NCBI GenBank assembly: GCA_035476855.1
Contig: DATILC010000240.1
Span: 1 to 24,265, forward strand
DNA length: 24,265 bases
Origin: Solimonas_A sp035476855
GTDB lineage: Bacteria > Pseudomonadota > Gammaproteobacteria > Nevskiales > Nevskiaceae
Direction of reading: 5' to 3'
Part shown: piece by piece, positions 1 through 8,192 of the stretch
Layout: each line of letters opens with the position of its first letter
Position numbering within the stretch: position 1 is the first letter of the stretch
The notes under the pieces: generated by a model
What the model was told of the DNA's origin: nothing
The model's input: only the letters and a program-made list of their open reading frames with translations
The model's database searches: none
Program-made: the position numbers and the translations under genes

Positions 1-1
1 G

Positions 2-331
2 GCCGAGGCCAAGAAGTTCGTCGACGACGCCGAGAAGTTCAAGAAGGAGCGCGACCTGCTGTCGGCTGCCGATCTGGCCAAGCGCGAGAAGGACCTCTCG
101 GCCCGCCAGGTCGACCTGCAGTACAAGCAGCGCCAGTTCCAGGAAGACTTCGCCAACCGCGACCGCCAGCTGACCACCGAGATGATGGCCAAGATCAAGG
201 GCGTGATCATGCAGGTGGCCAAGGAACAGGGCGCCGACCTGGTGGTGCAGGATCCGATCTATGCATCGGACAGCGTCGACATCACCGCCGAGGTGCTCAA
301 GCGCCTGCAGGCGACGGGTGCCGGCAAGTAA
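2..331 (+). CDS. skp: Periplasmic chaperone Skp/OmpH, 3' portion
   Basis: This is the open 5' end of a gene; about 109 C-terminal residues are visible in the frame starting at base 2, ending in TAA. Skp is a periplasmic trimeric holdase that carries unfolded outer-membrane proteins to the BAM complex. The visible part is highly charged and alpha-helical (repeated Lys/Glu/Asp/Gln heptad-like stretches), as in the Skp tentacle. It ends with the family's typical C-terminal strand region (Gly-Ala-Asp-Leu-Val-Val, then Val-Asp-Ile-Thr). The position directly before lpxD is the classical bamA-skp-lpxD order. The signal peptide and trimerisation N-terminus lie outside the window. The identification rests on C-terminal pattern plus synteny. 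Confidence 0.9.
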   Translation, partial: AEAKKFVDDAEKFKKERDLLSAADLAKREKDLSARQVDLQYKQRQFQEDFANRDRQLTTEMMAKIKGVIMQVAKEQGADLVVQDPIYASDSVDITAEVLKRLQATGAGK

Positions 332-350
332 ACGACTGTTCCGTGGAAGA

Positions 351-377
351 AAAGCCCGCGCAATGCGCGGGCTTTTT
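351..377 (+). terminator. Rho-independent terminator after skp
   Basis: A perfect 11-bp stem (AAAGCCCGCGC with GCGCGGGCTTT) and a 3-nt loop (AAT) is followed by a short T run (five T at 373-377). It lies 20 bases after the skp stop codon and separates skp from lpxD, so lpxD probably has its own promoter. Confidence 0.9.
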
Positions 378-424
378 CATTGGCGTCCCCTGCCAGGGTG
401 GCGGCGATTAGTGGCTGGAACTGC

Positions 425-430
425 GATAAT
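425..430 (+). promoter_or_regulatory. Candidate -10 element of lpxD (leaderless start)
   Basis: GATAAT matches the sigma-70 -10 consensus at five of six positions. Its last base is 7 nt before the A of the lpxD ATG, so the expected transcription start falls on or next to the start codon. No convincing -35 hexamer is seen 16-18 bp upstream. The site lies downstream of the skp terminator, where a new promoter is expected. Confidence 0.5.
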
Positions 431-436
431 CGCCCC

Positions 437-1492
437 ATGACCACGCATACCTTGGCCGAGCTGGCCGACAAATTCGGTCTGGAACTGAAGGGGGAGGGCA
501 GCACCCCCATCTCCGGCGTCTGCTCGATGCATCCGGGCAAGCCGGGCTGCATCGGGTTCCTGTCCAATCCGAAGTTCCGTGCGCAGTTGGCCGATACGCA
601 GGCCGCAGCCGTCATTGTCGGCCCGCGCGATGCCGCGGGCCTGGCCACGCCCGGCCTGGTGGCGAAGGATCCGTACCTGGCCTATGCGCGGCTGGCCCAG
701 CTGTTCGATCCCGACCGCCACTTCCTTGCCGGCGTGCAGCCGGGGGCGGTGGTGTCGCCGCAGGCAAAGCTGGGCGACGGTTGCCATGTCGGTGCCACTG
801 CGGTGATCGAGGCCGGTGCCGAGCTGGGCGATGGGGTCTACGTCGGCCCTGGCTGCATCATCGGGCGCGATGCGCGCATCGGCGCGCAGACCCGCCTGGT
901 GGCGCAGGTGCATATCGGTGCGCGCGTGCGCATCGGCGAGCGTTGCTCGGTCCAGCCGGGTGCGGTGATCGGCTCGCGCGGCTTCGGCAATGCCCGCGGC
1001 CCCGAAGGCTGGGAGGAAGTGCCGCAGCTGGGCACCGTGGTCATCGGCGACAATGTAGAGATCGGTGCCAACACCTGCATTGACCGCGGCGCGATCGAGG
1101 ACACCGTGATCGGCAACGGCGTGCGCCTCGACAACCTGATCCAGATCGCACACAACTGCCGCATCGGCGAGCACACGGCGATTGCCGCCTGCACCGGCAT
1201 CGCCGGCAGCACCACGATCGGCGCGCGCTGCCTGATCGGCGGTGCGGTCGGCATGGCCGGCCACCTCACCATTGCCGACGACGTGGTCATCCTCGGTCGC
1301 GGCATGGTGATCGGCTCGATCACGGAAAAAGGCGTCTACGGTTCCGGCCTGCCGCTCAGCGAGGCCCGCGAGTGGCGCAAGACCGTGGCACGCATACGGC
1401 GCCTCGCGCGCCTCGAAGAACGGGTGAAGGCTGTCGAACAGCAGCTGCACGTCGATTCCAGGGAACAGGATCATGACCCCAACGAGCTTTGA
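437..1492 (+). CDS. lpxD: UDP-3-O-acylglucosamine N-acyltransferase LpxD
   Basis: This cytoplasmic enzyme performs the third step of lipid A synthesis. It transfers a 3-hydroxyacyl chain from acyl-ACP to the 2-amino group of UDP-3-O-acyl-GlcN. The protein has 351 residues, near the family norm. An N-terminal uridine-binding region (about 1-100) precedes a left-handed beta-helix of hexapeptide repeats (about 100-300). The catalytic-base histidine is H239 in the Ile-Ala-His-Asn-Cys motif, at the same number as in E. coli. A C-terminal helix follows (about 305-340). I chose the ATG at 437 because its translation matches the LpxD N-terminus. The frame is open 19 codons further upstream, but those codons look non-coding. 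The last 20 bases overlap fabZ. Confidence 0.97.
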   Translation: MTTHTLAELADKFGLELKGEGSTPISGVCSMHPGKPGCIGFLSNPKFRAQLADTQAAAVIVGPRDAAGLATPGLVAKDPYLAYARLAQLFDPDRHFLAGVQPGAVVSPQAKLGDGCHVGATAVIEAGAELGDGVYVGPGCIIGRDARIGAQTRLVAQVHIGARVRIGERCSVQPGAVIGSRGFGNARGPEGWEEVPQLGTVVIGDNVEIGANTCIDRGAIEDTVIGNGVRLDNLIQIAHNCRIGEHTAIAACTGIAGSTTIGARCLIGGAVGMAGHLTIADDVVILGRGMVIGSITEKGVYGSGLPLSEAREWRKTVARIRRLARLEERVKAVEQQLHVDSREQDHDPNEL

Positions 1493-1946
1493 TATCCGCG
1501 ACATCCTCAAGCTGCTGCCGCACCGCTATCCCTTCCTGCTGGTGGACCGGGTGCTGTCCGTCGACGGTGAGGCCGGCACACTGGTGGCGCTGAAGAACGT
1601 CACCTACAACGAGAATTTCTTCCCGGGCCATTTCCCCGGACTGCCGACCATGCCGGGCGTGCTGCAATTGGAGGCGATGGCCCAGGCCTGCGGCCTGCTG
1701 GCGATCCTCAAGTCCGGCCTGCGCGCGGACTCCGGGTTCATCCTTTATTTCGCCGGCATCGACAACTGCCGCTTCAAGCGGCCGGTAATTCCCGGCGACC
1801 AGCTGACCTTCCATGTGAAGCTGGACAAGCAGAAGCGCGACCTGTGGAAGTTCTCGGCCCAGGCCAAGGTCGGCGAGGCGCTGGCCTGCGAGGCCGAGAT
1901 GATCTGCGTGCTGAAGGACGCCAAGCGCGATACCGGGGGGGACTGA
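1473..1946 (+). CDS. fabZ: 3-hydroxyacyl-ACP dehydratase FabZ
   Basis: FabZ dehydrates (3R)-3-hydroxyacyl-ACP to trans-2-enoyl-ACP in type II fatty-acid elongation. It competes with the Lpx acyltransferases for the same hydroxyacyl-ACP pool, which explains its place between lpxD and lpxA. The 157-residue protein is one hot-dog fold. The catalytic pair is H53 (in Pro-Gly-His-Phe-Pro-Gly) and E67 (in Leu-Gln-Leu-Glu-Ala-Met-Ala-Gln). The start lies inside the end of lpxD, with a purine-rich GGGAACAGGA about 3 nt before the ATG acting as ribosome-binding site. The stop codon TGA shares one base with the lpxA ATG, so the two are probably translationally coupled. Confidence 0.97.
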   Translation: MTPTSFDIRDILKLLPHRYPFLLVDRVLSVDGEAGTLVALKNVTYNENFFPGHFPGLPTMPGVLQLEAMAQACGLLAILKSGLRADSGFILYFAGIDNCRFKRPVIPGDQLTFHVKLDKQKRDLWKFSAQAKVGEALACEAEMICVLKDAKRDTGGD

Positions 1947-2740
1947 TGACGGCTCGCATCCATCCGACGGCGATCATCGACCCCGCTGCGATCATCCATG
2001 AGGGCGTCGAGGTCGGCCCCTACAGCATCGTCGACGGCAAGGTCGAGATCGGCGCCAACACCCGCATCGGTCCGCATGTGGTGCTGCGCGGCCCGATGAC
2101 CATCGGCCGCGACAACCAGATCTTCCAGTTCGCCTCGATCGGCGAAATCTCGCAGGACAAGACCTCGAAGCCGGATGACCCGACCAGCGTCGTCATCGGC
2201 GACGGCAACGTCATCCGCGAATACGTCAGCATCCAGCGCGGCACGATGAAGGAGTTCGAGACCAAGCGCGGTGCGACCAAGGTCGGCGACCGCAACTGGA
2301 TCATGAACTACTGCCATATCGCCCACGACTGCTGGGTCGGCAGCGACACCATCTTTGCCAACAACGCCAGCCTTGCCGGCCATGTCGAGATCGGCGATCA
2401 CGTCGTGCTCGGCGGCTATACCCTGGTCTACCAGTGGTGCCGCCTCGGCGCGCATGCCTTCACCGCTTTCTCCTCGGGCATCTCCGGCGATGTGCCGCCC
2501 TTCGTGATGGTGCAGGGCAACCCGGCCGAGCCGCGTGCGATCAACAAGGAAGGCATGCGCCGCCGCGGCTTCGAAGCGGTGGAGATGGAAGCGGTCGAGG
2601 AGGCCTTCAAGCTGATCTACCGCTCCGGCAAGCTCATGGCCGAGGTCAAGGCGGAGATGGCGCAGCTGGCGGCGACTTCGCCGAATCTCAAGCTGATCTC
2701 GGATTTCCTCGGCTCGGGCAAACGCCCCCTGCAGCGCTAG
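1946..2740 (+). CDS. lpxA: UDP-N-acetylglucosamine 3-O-acyltransferase LpxA
   Basis: LpxA performs the first step of lipid A synthesis, adding a 3-hydroxyacyl chain from ACP to UDP-GlcNAc. The protein has 264 residues: a left-handed beta-helix (about 1-190) and a C-terminal helical part carrying the Met-Arg-Arg-Arg-Gly-Phe motif. The catalytic histidine is H127 (E. coli H125), with partners H124 and H146 aligned to E. coli H122 and H144. Two positions differ from E. coli: the position of H160 is Y162, and the hydrocarbon-ruler position (G173, which is Met in Pseudomonas aeruginosa) is F175. A short acyl chain is therefore likely. The ATG overlaps the fabZ stop by one base, with a run of G upstream. 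Confidence 0.97.
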   Translation: MTARIHPTAIIDPAAIIHEGVEVGPYSIVDGKVEIGANTRIGPHVVLRGPMTIGRDNQIFQFASIGEISQDKTSKPDDPTSVVIGDGNVIREYVSIQRGTMKEFETKRGATKVGDRNWIMNYCHIAHDCWVGSDTIFANNASLAGHVEIGDHVVLGGYTLVYQWCRLGAHAFTAFSSGISGDVPPFVMVQGNPAEPRAINKEGMRRRGFEAVEMEAVEEAFKLIYRSGKLMAEVKAEMAQLAATSPNLKLISDFLGSGKRPLQR

Positions 2741-2744
2741 GACC

Positions 2745-3887
2745 ATGCGCATCGCGCTGGTAGCCGGCGAGCTGTCCGGCGACATCCTCGGCGCGGCCAT
2801 CGTGCGCGCGCTGAAGGCCCGCTTCCCGCAGGCGCAGTGCTATGGCGTGGCCGGGCCGCGGATGATCGAGGCGGGCTGCGAGGCGATCGAGTCGATCGAG
2901 ACGTTGTCGGTGATGGGCATTGCCGAGGTGATCCCGGCGCTGCCGCGGCTGTTCCGGCTGCGCGCGATGCTGCTGGAGCGTTTTACGGCCGATCGCCCGG
3001 ACGTGGTGATCGGCATCGACGCTCCGGATTTCAACCTCGGCCTGGAGCGCCGCCTGCGCGAGCGGGGGCTGAAGACCGTGCACGTGGTCAGCCCCTCGGT
3101 CTGGGCCTGGCGCCAGGGTAGGGTGAAGACCATCGCCCGCTCGGTCGACCGCATGCTCTGCCTGTTTCCCTTCGAGCCGCAGTTCTATGCGGGGCACGGC
3201 GTGCCGGCGGACTACATCGGCCACCCGCTGGCCGATGAACTGGACGACCTGAGCGATCCGGGCGAGGCACGCCGCGCACTGGGCCTGCCGGAGTCCGGCC
3301 CGCTGGTCGCGATCCTGCCGGGCAGCCGCGGTTCCGAGCTCAAGTACCTCGGCGAGCCCTTCGCCGCTGCTGCCGAGCTGCTGCGCGCCAGCCATCCCGG
3401 CCTGCGCTTCGTCACGCCGGTGGCCAAGCCCAAGCTGCGCACCGGGCTGGAGCAGGTCATTCGCCAGCACGCGCCGCAGGCCGACTGGACCGTGGTCGAA
3501 GGCCGCTCGCGTGATTGCATGCGCGCCGCCGACGTGGTGCTGCTGGCCTCAGGCACGGCGACGCTGGAATGCCTGCTGCTGGGCCGGCCGATGGTGGTGG
3601 CCTACCGCGCTGCGGCGCTGACCGCCTGGCTGATGCTCAAGGCCGGCCTGCTGAAAACGAAGTACGTCAGCCTGCCGAACCTGCTGTCCGCCGAACCGAC
3701 CGTCACCGAGCTGCTGCAGGAGGCGGCGACCCCGCAGAACCTGGCGGCTGAAGTCCGCCGCCTGCTGGACGATGCTGCGGCGCGGCAACGCCAGCTGGGC
3801 CAGTTCCGGGCGGTGCGCGAGGAGTTGCGCCGCAACGCCGCCGAGCGCGCCGCCGAAGCCATCGCGACGCTGCTGCCGGCACGCTGA
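2745..3887 (+). CDS. lpxB: Lipid-A-disaccharide synthase LpxB
   Basis: LpxB joins UDP-2,3-diacylglucosamine and lipid X to form the beta-1,6 lipid A disaccharide at the inner face of the cytoplasmic membrane. The 380-residue length is typical. The N-terminal GT-B half has the Gly-Glu-Leu-Ser-Gly-Asp motif at about residue 9. The mid-protein Pro-Ser-Val-Trp-Ala-Trp-Arg motif is diagnostic of the family. The C-terminal half contains the Leu-Pro-Gly-Ser-Arg-Gly-Ser-Glu donor-site segment and the Gly-Thr-Ala-Thr-Leu-Glu motif. It starts 4 bp after lpxA, with AGGA just upstream. The stop codon lies inside a small perfect hairpin (3884-3899) that may also contribute the -35 of rnhB. Confidence 0.97.
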   Translation: MRIALVAGELSGDILGAAIVRALKARFPQAQCYGVAGPRMIEAGCEAIESIETLSVMGIAEVIPALPRLFRLRAMLLERFTADRPDVVIGIDAPDFNLGLERRLRERGLKTVHVVSPSVWAWRQGRVKTIARSVDRMLCLFPFEPQFYAGHGVPADYIGHPLADELDDLSDPGEARRALGLPESGPLVAILPGSRGSELKYLGEPFAAAAELLRASHPGLRFVTPVAKPKLRTGLEQVIRQHAPQADWTVVEGRSRDCMRAADVVLLASGTATLECLLLGRPMVVAYRAAALTAWLMLKAGLLKTKYVSLPNLLSAEPTVTELLQEAATPQNLAAEVRRLLDDAAARQRQLGQFRAVREELRRNAAERAAEAIATLLPAR

Positions 3888-3912
3888 CGTCCGCGTCAGT
3901 ACCCCCTAAAAT
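3884..3912 (+). promoter_or_regulatory. Promoter of rnhB-dnaE, giving a leaderless start
   Basis: CTGACG (3884-3889, four of six matches to TTGACA) lies exactly 17 bp before TAAAAT (3907-3912, five of six matches). The last base of the -10 is 7 nt before the A of the rnhB ATG at 3919, so the predicted transcription start is the start codon itself. The -35 hexamer is also one arm of a perfect 6-bp hairpin (3884-3899, loop TCCG) spanning the lpxB stop codon. Confidence 0.6.
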
Positions 3913-3918
3913 CCCGCA

Positions 3919-4536
3919 ATGCCCCGCCGCGTCGCCATCTCGACCTATACCCATGCGCTCGTCGCCGGCATCGACGAGGCAGGCCGCGGCTGCCTCGCCG
4001 GGCCGGTGTACGCCGCCGCGGTGATCCTCGACCAGGGGCATGGTATCCGCGGCCTCGACGACTCCAAGCAGCTCAAGCCGGCGGTGCGAGAGGAGCTGTT
4101 CGAACAGATCCAGCGCCGCGCCGTGGCCTGGGCCATCGCCCGCGCCGAGGTCGACGAGATCGAGCAGCTCAATATCCTGCATGCCTCGATGCTGGCGATG
4201 CAGCGTGCGATCGAGATGCTCGACCCGGCACCGCTGCATTGCCTGGTCGACGGCAACCGCCTGCCGAAGCTGAGCTGCAGCGCCGAGGCGGTGGTGGAGG
4301 GCGATGCCATCCACTCGCCGATCATGGCGGCCTCGATCCTGGCCAAGGTCGCGCGCGACCGCGAGATGCAGCGGCTCGACGCCGAGTTTCCCGGCTACGG
4401 TTTTGCGAAGCACAAGGGTTATGGCACGCCGGATCATCTGGCGGCGCTGCGCCGGCAGGGTCCCAGCAGCATTCATCGCATGGGCTTCGCGCCCTGCGCG
4501 CAGCCGGACCTGTTCGCAGGGGCGGTCGCGTCATGA
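3919..4536 (+). CDS. rnhB: Ribonuclease HII
   Basis: RNase HII cleaves the RNA strand of RNA-DNA hybrids and makes the first cut at single ribonucleotides embedded in DNA. The 205-residue protein carries the family's four acidic metal ligands at D19, E20 (in Gly-Ile-Asp-Glu-Ala-Gly-Arg-Gly), D111 and D129. Each is three residues later than its E. coli counterpart. The Asp-Asp-Ser-Lys motif at 47-50 is also present. No ribosome-binding site precedes the ATG; a -10-like TAAAAT sits 7 nt before it, suggesting leaderless translation. The end overlaps dnaE by four bases (ATGA). Confidence 0.97.
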   Translation: MPRRVAISTYTHALVAGIDEAGRGCLAGPVYAAAVILDQGHGIRGLDDSKQLKPAVREELFEQIQRRAVAWAIARAEVDEIEQLNILHASMLAMQRAIEMLDPAPLHCLVDGNRLPKLSCSAEAVVEGDAIHSPIMAASILAKVARDREMQRLDAEFPGYGFAKHKGYGTPDHLAALRRQGPSSIHRMGFAPCAQPDLFAGAVAS

Positions 4537-7500
4537 GCCCTTCGACCGAGCTCAGGACAGGCTTCGTCCACCTGCGCCTGCACACCGAGTTCTCGCTGAC
4601 CGACGGCGTGGTGCGTGTCGAGCCGCCCAAGCGCAAGGGCGGCGGCGTCGGCGCGACGCTGACCTCGCGTGCCGCCGAGCTGAAGTTCCCGGCTATCGCC
4701 ATCACGGACACCAACAACCTGTTCGCGATGGTGAAGTTCTACAAGGCCGCCGAGGGCGCTGGGGTCAAGCCGATCATCGGCGCCGACATCCGCCTGGAAG
4801 AGCGTGCCGCCGGCGAGGCGCCGGAGCGGCTGACCCTGCTGGTGCAGAACGACGCCGGCTACCGCAACCTGACCAAGCTGATCTCGCTGGCCTACACCGA
4901 AGGCCAGGCCCGCGGCCAGCCGCTGGTCAAGCGCGAATGGCTGGGCCCGCATGCCGAGGGCCTGATCGCGATCACCGGCCGCGATGGCGGCGTGTTCCGT
5001 GCGGCGGCGGCCGACCAGGTCGCGCCGGCGCTGGCGGTGATTCGCGAACTGCAGGCGCTGTTCCCGCAGCGCCTGTACCTGGAGATCAGTCGTTGCAAGC
5101 GGCCGGGCGACGAGGAATGGGTGCAGTCGGCCTGTGCGCTGTCGCGCCACACCCAGGTGCCGGTGGTGGCGACCAACGATGTGCGCTTCCTGTCGCGCGA
5201 GGAGTTCGATGCGCACGAGGCGCGTGTCTGCATCTCGCAGGGGCGTGTGATCGGCGATGACAAGCGTCCGCGCGACTACACGCCGGAGCAGTACCTCAAG
5301 CCTGCCGACGAGATGCGCGAACTGTTCGCCGACATCCCGGAGGCGGTGGCCAACACCGTCGAGATCGCGCGGCGCTGTTCGCTGACGCTGAAGTTCGCGC
5401 CGCCCTACCACCTGCCGAACTTCCCGGTGCCGGAAGGGCATGACACCAACTCCTGGCTGCGCCAGGAATCGCGCGAGGGCCTCAAGCGCCGCTTCACCGA
5501 AAGCATTTCGCTGGCGACCGAAGGGAGTCCCGGTGGGACCAAGCCGGAGACGGAGTACTGGGATCGCCTCGACTACGAGCTGGGCATCATCGAGAAGATG
5601 GGCTTTGCCGGTTATTTCCTGGTGGTGGCCGACTTCATCCAGTGGGCCAAGGCCAACGGTTGCCCGGTGGGACCCGGCCGCGGTTCGGGTGCCGGCTCGC
5701 TGGTGGCCTACGCGACGCGCATCACCGACCTCGATCCGCTGCCCTACAACCTGCTGTTCGAGCGCTTCCTCAATCCGGAGCGCGTGTCGATGCCGGACTT
5801 CGACGTCGACTTCTGCATGGACAACCGCGACCGCGTGATCGAGTACGTCACGCACAAGTACGGGCGTCCGCATGTCGGCCAGATCATCACCTACGCGACG
5901 ATGGCGGCGCGCGGCGTGATCCGCGACGTCGCGCGCGTGCTGGGCCATGGCTATGGCTTCGGCGACCGCATTTCCAAGCTGGTGCCCGGCACGCCGGGCG
6001 CCACGCTGGTCGATGCGCTGGACACGGTGCCGGAACTCAAGGGTCTCTACGACACCGACGAGGAAGTGCGCGCGGTGGTCGACCTGGGCCTGGCGCTGGA
6101 GGGCACCACGCGCGGCGTCGGTGTGCACGCCGGTGGCGTGGTGATCGCGCCGCAGGCCCTGACCGACTATGCGCCGCTGTTCTGCGAACCGGGCGGCGCC
6201 GGCATGCGCACCCAGTTCGACATGAAGGACCTCGAGGTCGTCGGCCTGGTGAAGTTCGACTTCCTCGGCCTGAAGACCCTGACCGTGATCCAGGAGGCGG
6301 TCGATACCATCGTTCATCTGCATGGCCGGCAGCTGGACATGCTGGCCCTGCCGCTCGATGACCAGGAAACCTTCCGCAAGGTCTACCAGAGCGGCGATTC
6401 CTCGGCGGTGTTCCAGATGGAATCTCCGGGCATGCAGAAGGCCAGCCGCGACCTCAAGCCGGACTGCTTCGAGGACATCATCGCGCTGGTGTCGCTGTAC
6501 CGCCCGGGGCCGATGGAGAACATCCCGACGTTCTGCGAGAACAAGCGCGACACCAGCAAGATCGAGTACCTGCACCCGGAGATGGAGCTGGTGCTGCAGC
6601 CCACCTACGGCATCTTCGTCTACCAGGAACAGGTGATGCAGATGTCGCAGCGCCTGGCCGGCTACACGCTCGGCGGCGCCGACCTGCTGCGGCGCGCGAT
6701 GGGCAAGAAGATCCGCGCCGAGATGGAGAAGCAGCGCGAGATCTTCACCGGCGGCGCCACCGGCCGCGGCATCGACGGCGAAGTCGCGAGCAAGGTCTTC
6801 GACCTGATGGCGAAGTTCGCCGACTACGGCTTCAACAAGTCGCATGCGGCCGCCTACGCACTGGTGAGTTATCACACCGCCTGGCTCAAGGCGCATTACC
6901 CGGCCGAGTTCATGGCGGCGGTGCTGTCCTGTGAAATGCAGCACACCGATGCGGTCGTGCTGATGCGCGATGAATGCCTGCGCATGGGGCTGGAAATGAT
7001 TCCGCCCGACATCAACCGCAGCTACTACCGCTTCACCGTTCCCGGCGCGAACCAGATCCTCTACGGTCTCGGCGCGATCAAGGGCGTCGGCGAGGCGGCG
7101 CTGGAAGGCATCATTGCCGAGCGCGAGAAGAACGGGGCGTTTGCCGATCTGTTCGACTTCTGCCGCCGCATTGATCTGAAGAAGGCCAACAAGCGCGTGC
7201 TGGAAGCGCTGATCTATTCGGGCGCGCTCGACGGCTTTGGCCTCAACCGGCCCTCGCTGCTGGCCTCGCTGCCCAAGGCACTGGGACTGGCGGAAAAGGC
7301 GGCACAGTCGGCCGACAGTGGCCAGGTCGACCTGTTCGGCCTCGGCGGCAGCGGAGTCGCTGCCACGCCGGCCGAGCGCATCGAGCCGCCGGAGCAGGTG
7401 CCGGATTGGCTCAAGCGCGAAAAGCTCGCGCACGAACGCGACACCCTCGGCTTTTACCTGTCCGGGCATCCGATCGACGCCTATGGCGAGATCATCGACC

Positions 7501-8192
7501 AGGTCTGCACCGAGCGCATGCGGCCGCTGATCGCCCAGTACGGCCAGCCGCCGGCGGTCGGCGCCGACGGCAAGACCCAGTGGCAGCCGCGGCAGAAGGT
7601 GATGTTCGCCGCCTGGGTCACCGACGTGCGCTTCTTCAAGGGCGACAAGAACGCCGAGGGCAAGGGCGGCCGTGCCAGCTACAAGCTGACCTTCGACGAC
7701 CAGACCGCGCAGCTGTCGACCTGGATCGACGTCGACGCCTGGCCGCGCCTGGCGCCGGTGGTCAAGCTCGACCACCTGGTGTTCGTGATCGCCGAGATCG
7801 GTGCCTCGCCGGCGCGCGAGGGGCGCGAATCCGAGCCGCGCATGTACCGCGCGGAGTTCTTTTCGCTGGGCGACATCCTGCGCGAACACCCGCAACGCAT
7901 TTCGCTGGAATGGCGCAAGCCGCTGGCCGATGTCCAGGCCCTGCACAAGGCGCTCAAACCGCATGCCCACGCGGCTGGCGTGCCGGTGGTCCTGCACTAC
8001 AGCAATGGCAAACAGTCGTGCACACTGGACCTGCCCGGCGACTGGAAGCTGCGACTGGACGAGGCGGTCCTGACCAGCTTGCAGCAGATTGCCGGCCCGG
8101 ACTGCGTTAGAGTGTCGTACAAGCGTTATGTGCCCCCGGTCACAGAGCGGCGCTTCGAGCGCGCCTTCGCCGGTGGTGGAGACGACGAATAA
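4533..8192 (+). CDS. dnaE: DNA polymerase III alpha subunit
   Basis: This is the replicative polymerase catalytic subunit. From the ATG overlapping the rnhB stop it is 1219 residues, somewhat longer than E. coli DnaE (1160). Order: PHP domain (about 11-290), polymerase core with catalytic D424 and D426 (Pro-Asp-Phe-Asp-Val-Asp-Phe) and D576 (Lys-Phe-Asp-Phe-Leu-Gly), clamp-binding motif Gln-Val-Asp-Leu-Phe at about 931-935, and the OB-fold and C-terminal region. Residues 2-10 are encoded by a dispersed-repeat fragment (4538-4562); the conserved Phe-Val-His-Leu-Arg start of the PHP domain follows at once. A further short extra segment lies at about residues 326-340. The stop codon TAA is part of the accA -10 hexamer. 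Identity is certain. Confidence 0.98.
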   Translation: MSPSTELRTGFVHLRLHTEFSLTDGVVRVEPPKRKGGGVGATLTSRAAELKFPAIAITDTNNLFAMVKFYKAAEGAGVKPIIGADIRLEERAAGEAPERLTLLVQNDAGYRNLTKLISLAYTEGQARGQPLVKREWLGPHAEGLIAITGRDGGVFRAAAADQVAPALAVIRELQALFPQRLYLEISRCKRPGDEEWVQSACALSRHTQVPVVATNDVRFLSREEFDAHEARVCISQGRVIGDDKRPRDYTPEQYLKPADEMRELFADIPEAVANTVEIARRCSLTLKFAPPYHLPNFPVPEGHDTNSWLRQESREGLKRRFTESISLATEGSPGGTKPETEYWDRLDYELGIIEKMGFAGYFLVVADFIQWAKANGCPVGPGRGSGAGSLVAYATRITDLDPLPYNLLFERFLNPERVSMPDFDVDFCMDNRDRVIEYVTHKYGRPHVGQIITYATMAARGVIRDVARVLGHGYGFGDRISKLVPGTPGATLVDALDTVPELKGLYDTDEEVRAVVDLGLALEGTTRGVGVHAGGVVIAPQALTDYAPLFCEPGGAGMRTQFDMKDLEVVGLVKFDFLGLKTLTVIQEAVDTIVHLHGRQLDMLALPLDDQETFRKVYQSGDSSAVFQMESPGMQKASRDLKPDCFEDIIALVSLYRPGPMENIPTFCENKRDTSKIEYLHPEMELVLQPTYGIFVYQEQVMQMSQRLAGYTLGGADLLRRAMGKKIRAEMEKQREIFTGGATGRGIDGEVASKVFDLMAKFADYGFNKSHAAAYALVSYHTAWLKAHYPAEFMAAVLSCEMQHTDAVVLMRDECLRMGLEMIPPDINRSYYRFTVPGANQILYGLGAIKGVGEAALEGIIAEREKNGAFADLFDFCRRIDLKKANKRVLEALIYSGALDGFGLNRPSLLASLPKALGLAEKAAQSADSGQVDLFGLGGSGVAATPAERIEPPEQVPDWLKREKLAHERDTLGFYLSGHPIDAYGEIIDQVCTERMRPLIAQYGQPPAVGADGKTQWQPRQKVMFAAWVTDVRFFKGDKNAEGKGGRASYKLTFDDQTAQLSTWIDVDAWPRLAPVVKLDHLVFVIAEIGASPAREGRESEPRMYRAEFFSLGDILREHPQRISLEWRKPLADVQALHKALKPHAHAAGVPVVLHYSNGKQSCTLDLPGDWKLRLDEAVLTSLQQIAGPDCVRVSYKRYVPPVTERRFERAFAGGGDDE
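4538..4562 (+). repeat. Dispersed-repeat fragment read as the DnaE N-terminus
   Basis: The segment containing CCTTCGACCGAGCTCAGGAC resembles the short imperfect palindrome (CCTTCGAC...GCTCAGGAC type) found scattered in many proteobacterial genomes. Its translations commonly give peptides such as Ser-Ser-Val-Glu-Gly or Phe-Asp-Arg-Ala-Gln-Asp-Arg; both peptides appear here in the other frames. It occupies dnaE codons 2-10 in frame. The family assignment is from memory. Confidence 0.6.

Noticed and set aside
377..1510. Open frame antisense to lpxD
   Set aside because: It shadows the hexapeptide repeats of lpxD; the periodic Asp/Ala/His pattern is the reverse complement of Ile-Gly repeats.
3884..3899. 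Hairpin at the lpxB end as a terminator
   Set aside because: The stem is only 6 bp and is followed by TACCCCC, not by a T run. It is better explained as a chance palindrome overlapping the -35 of rnhB.
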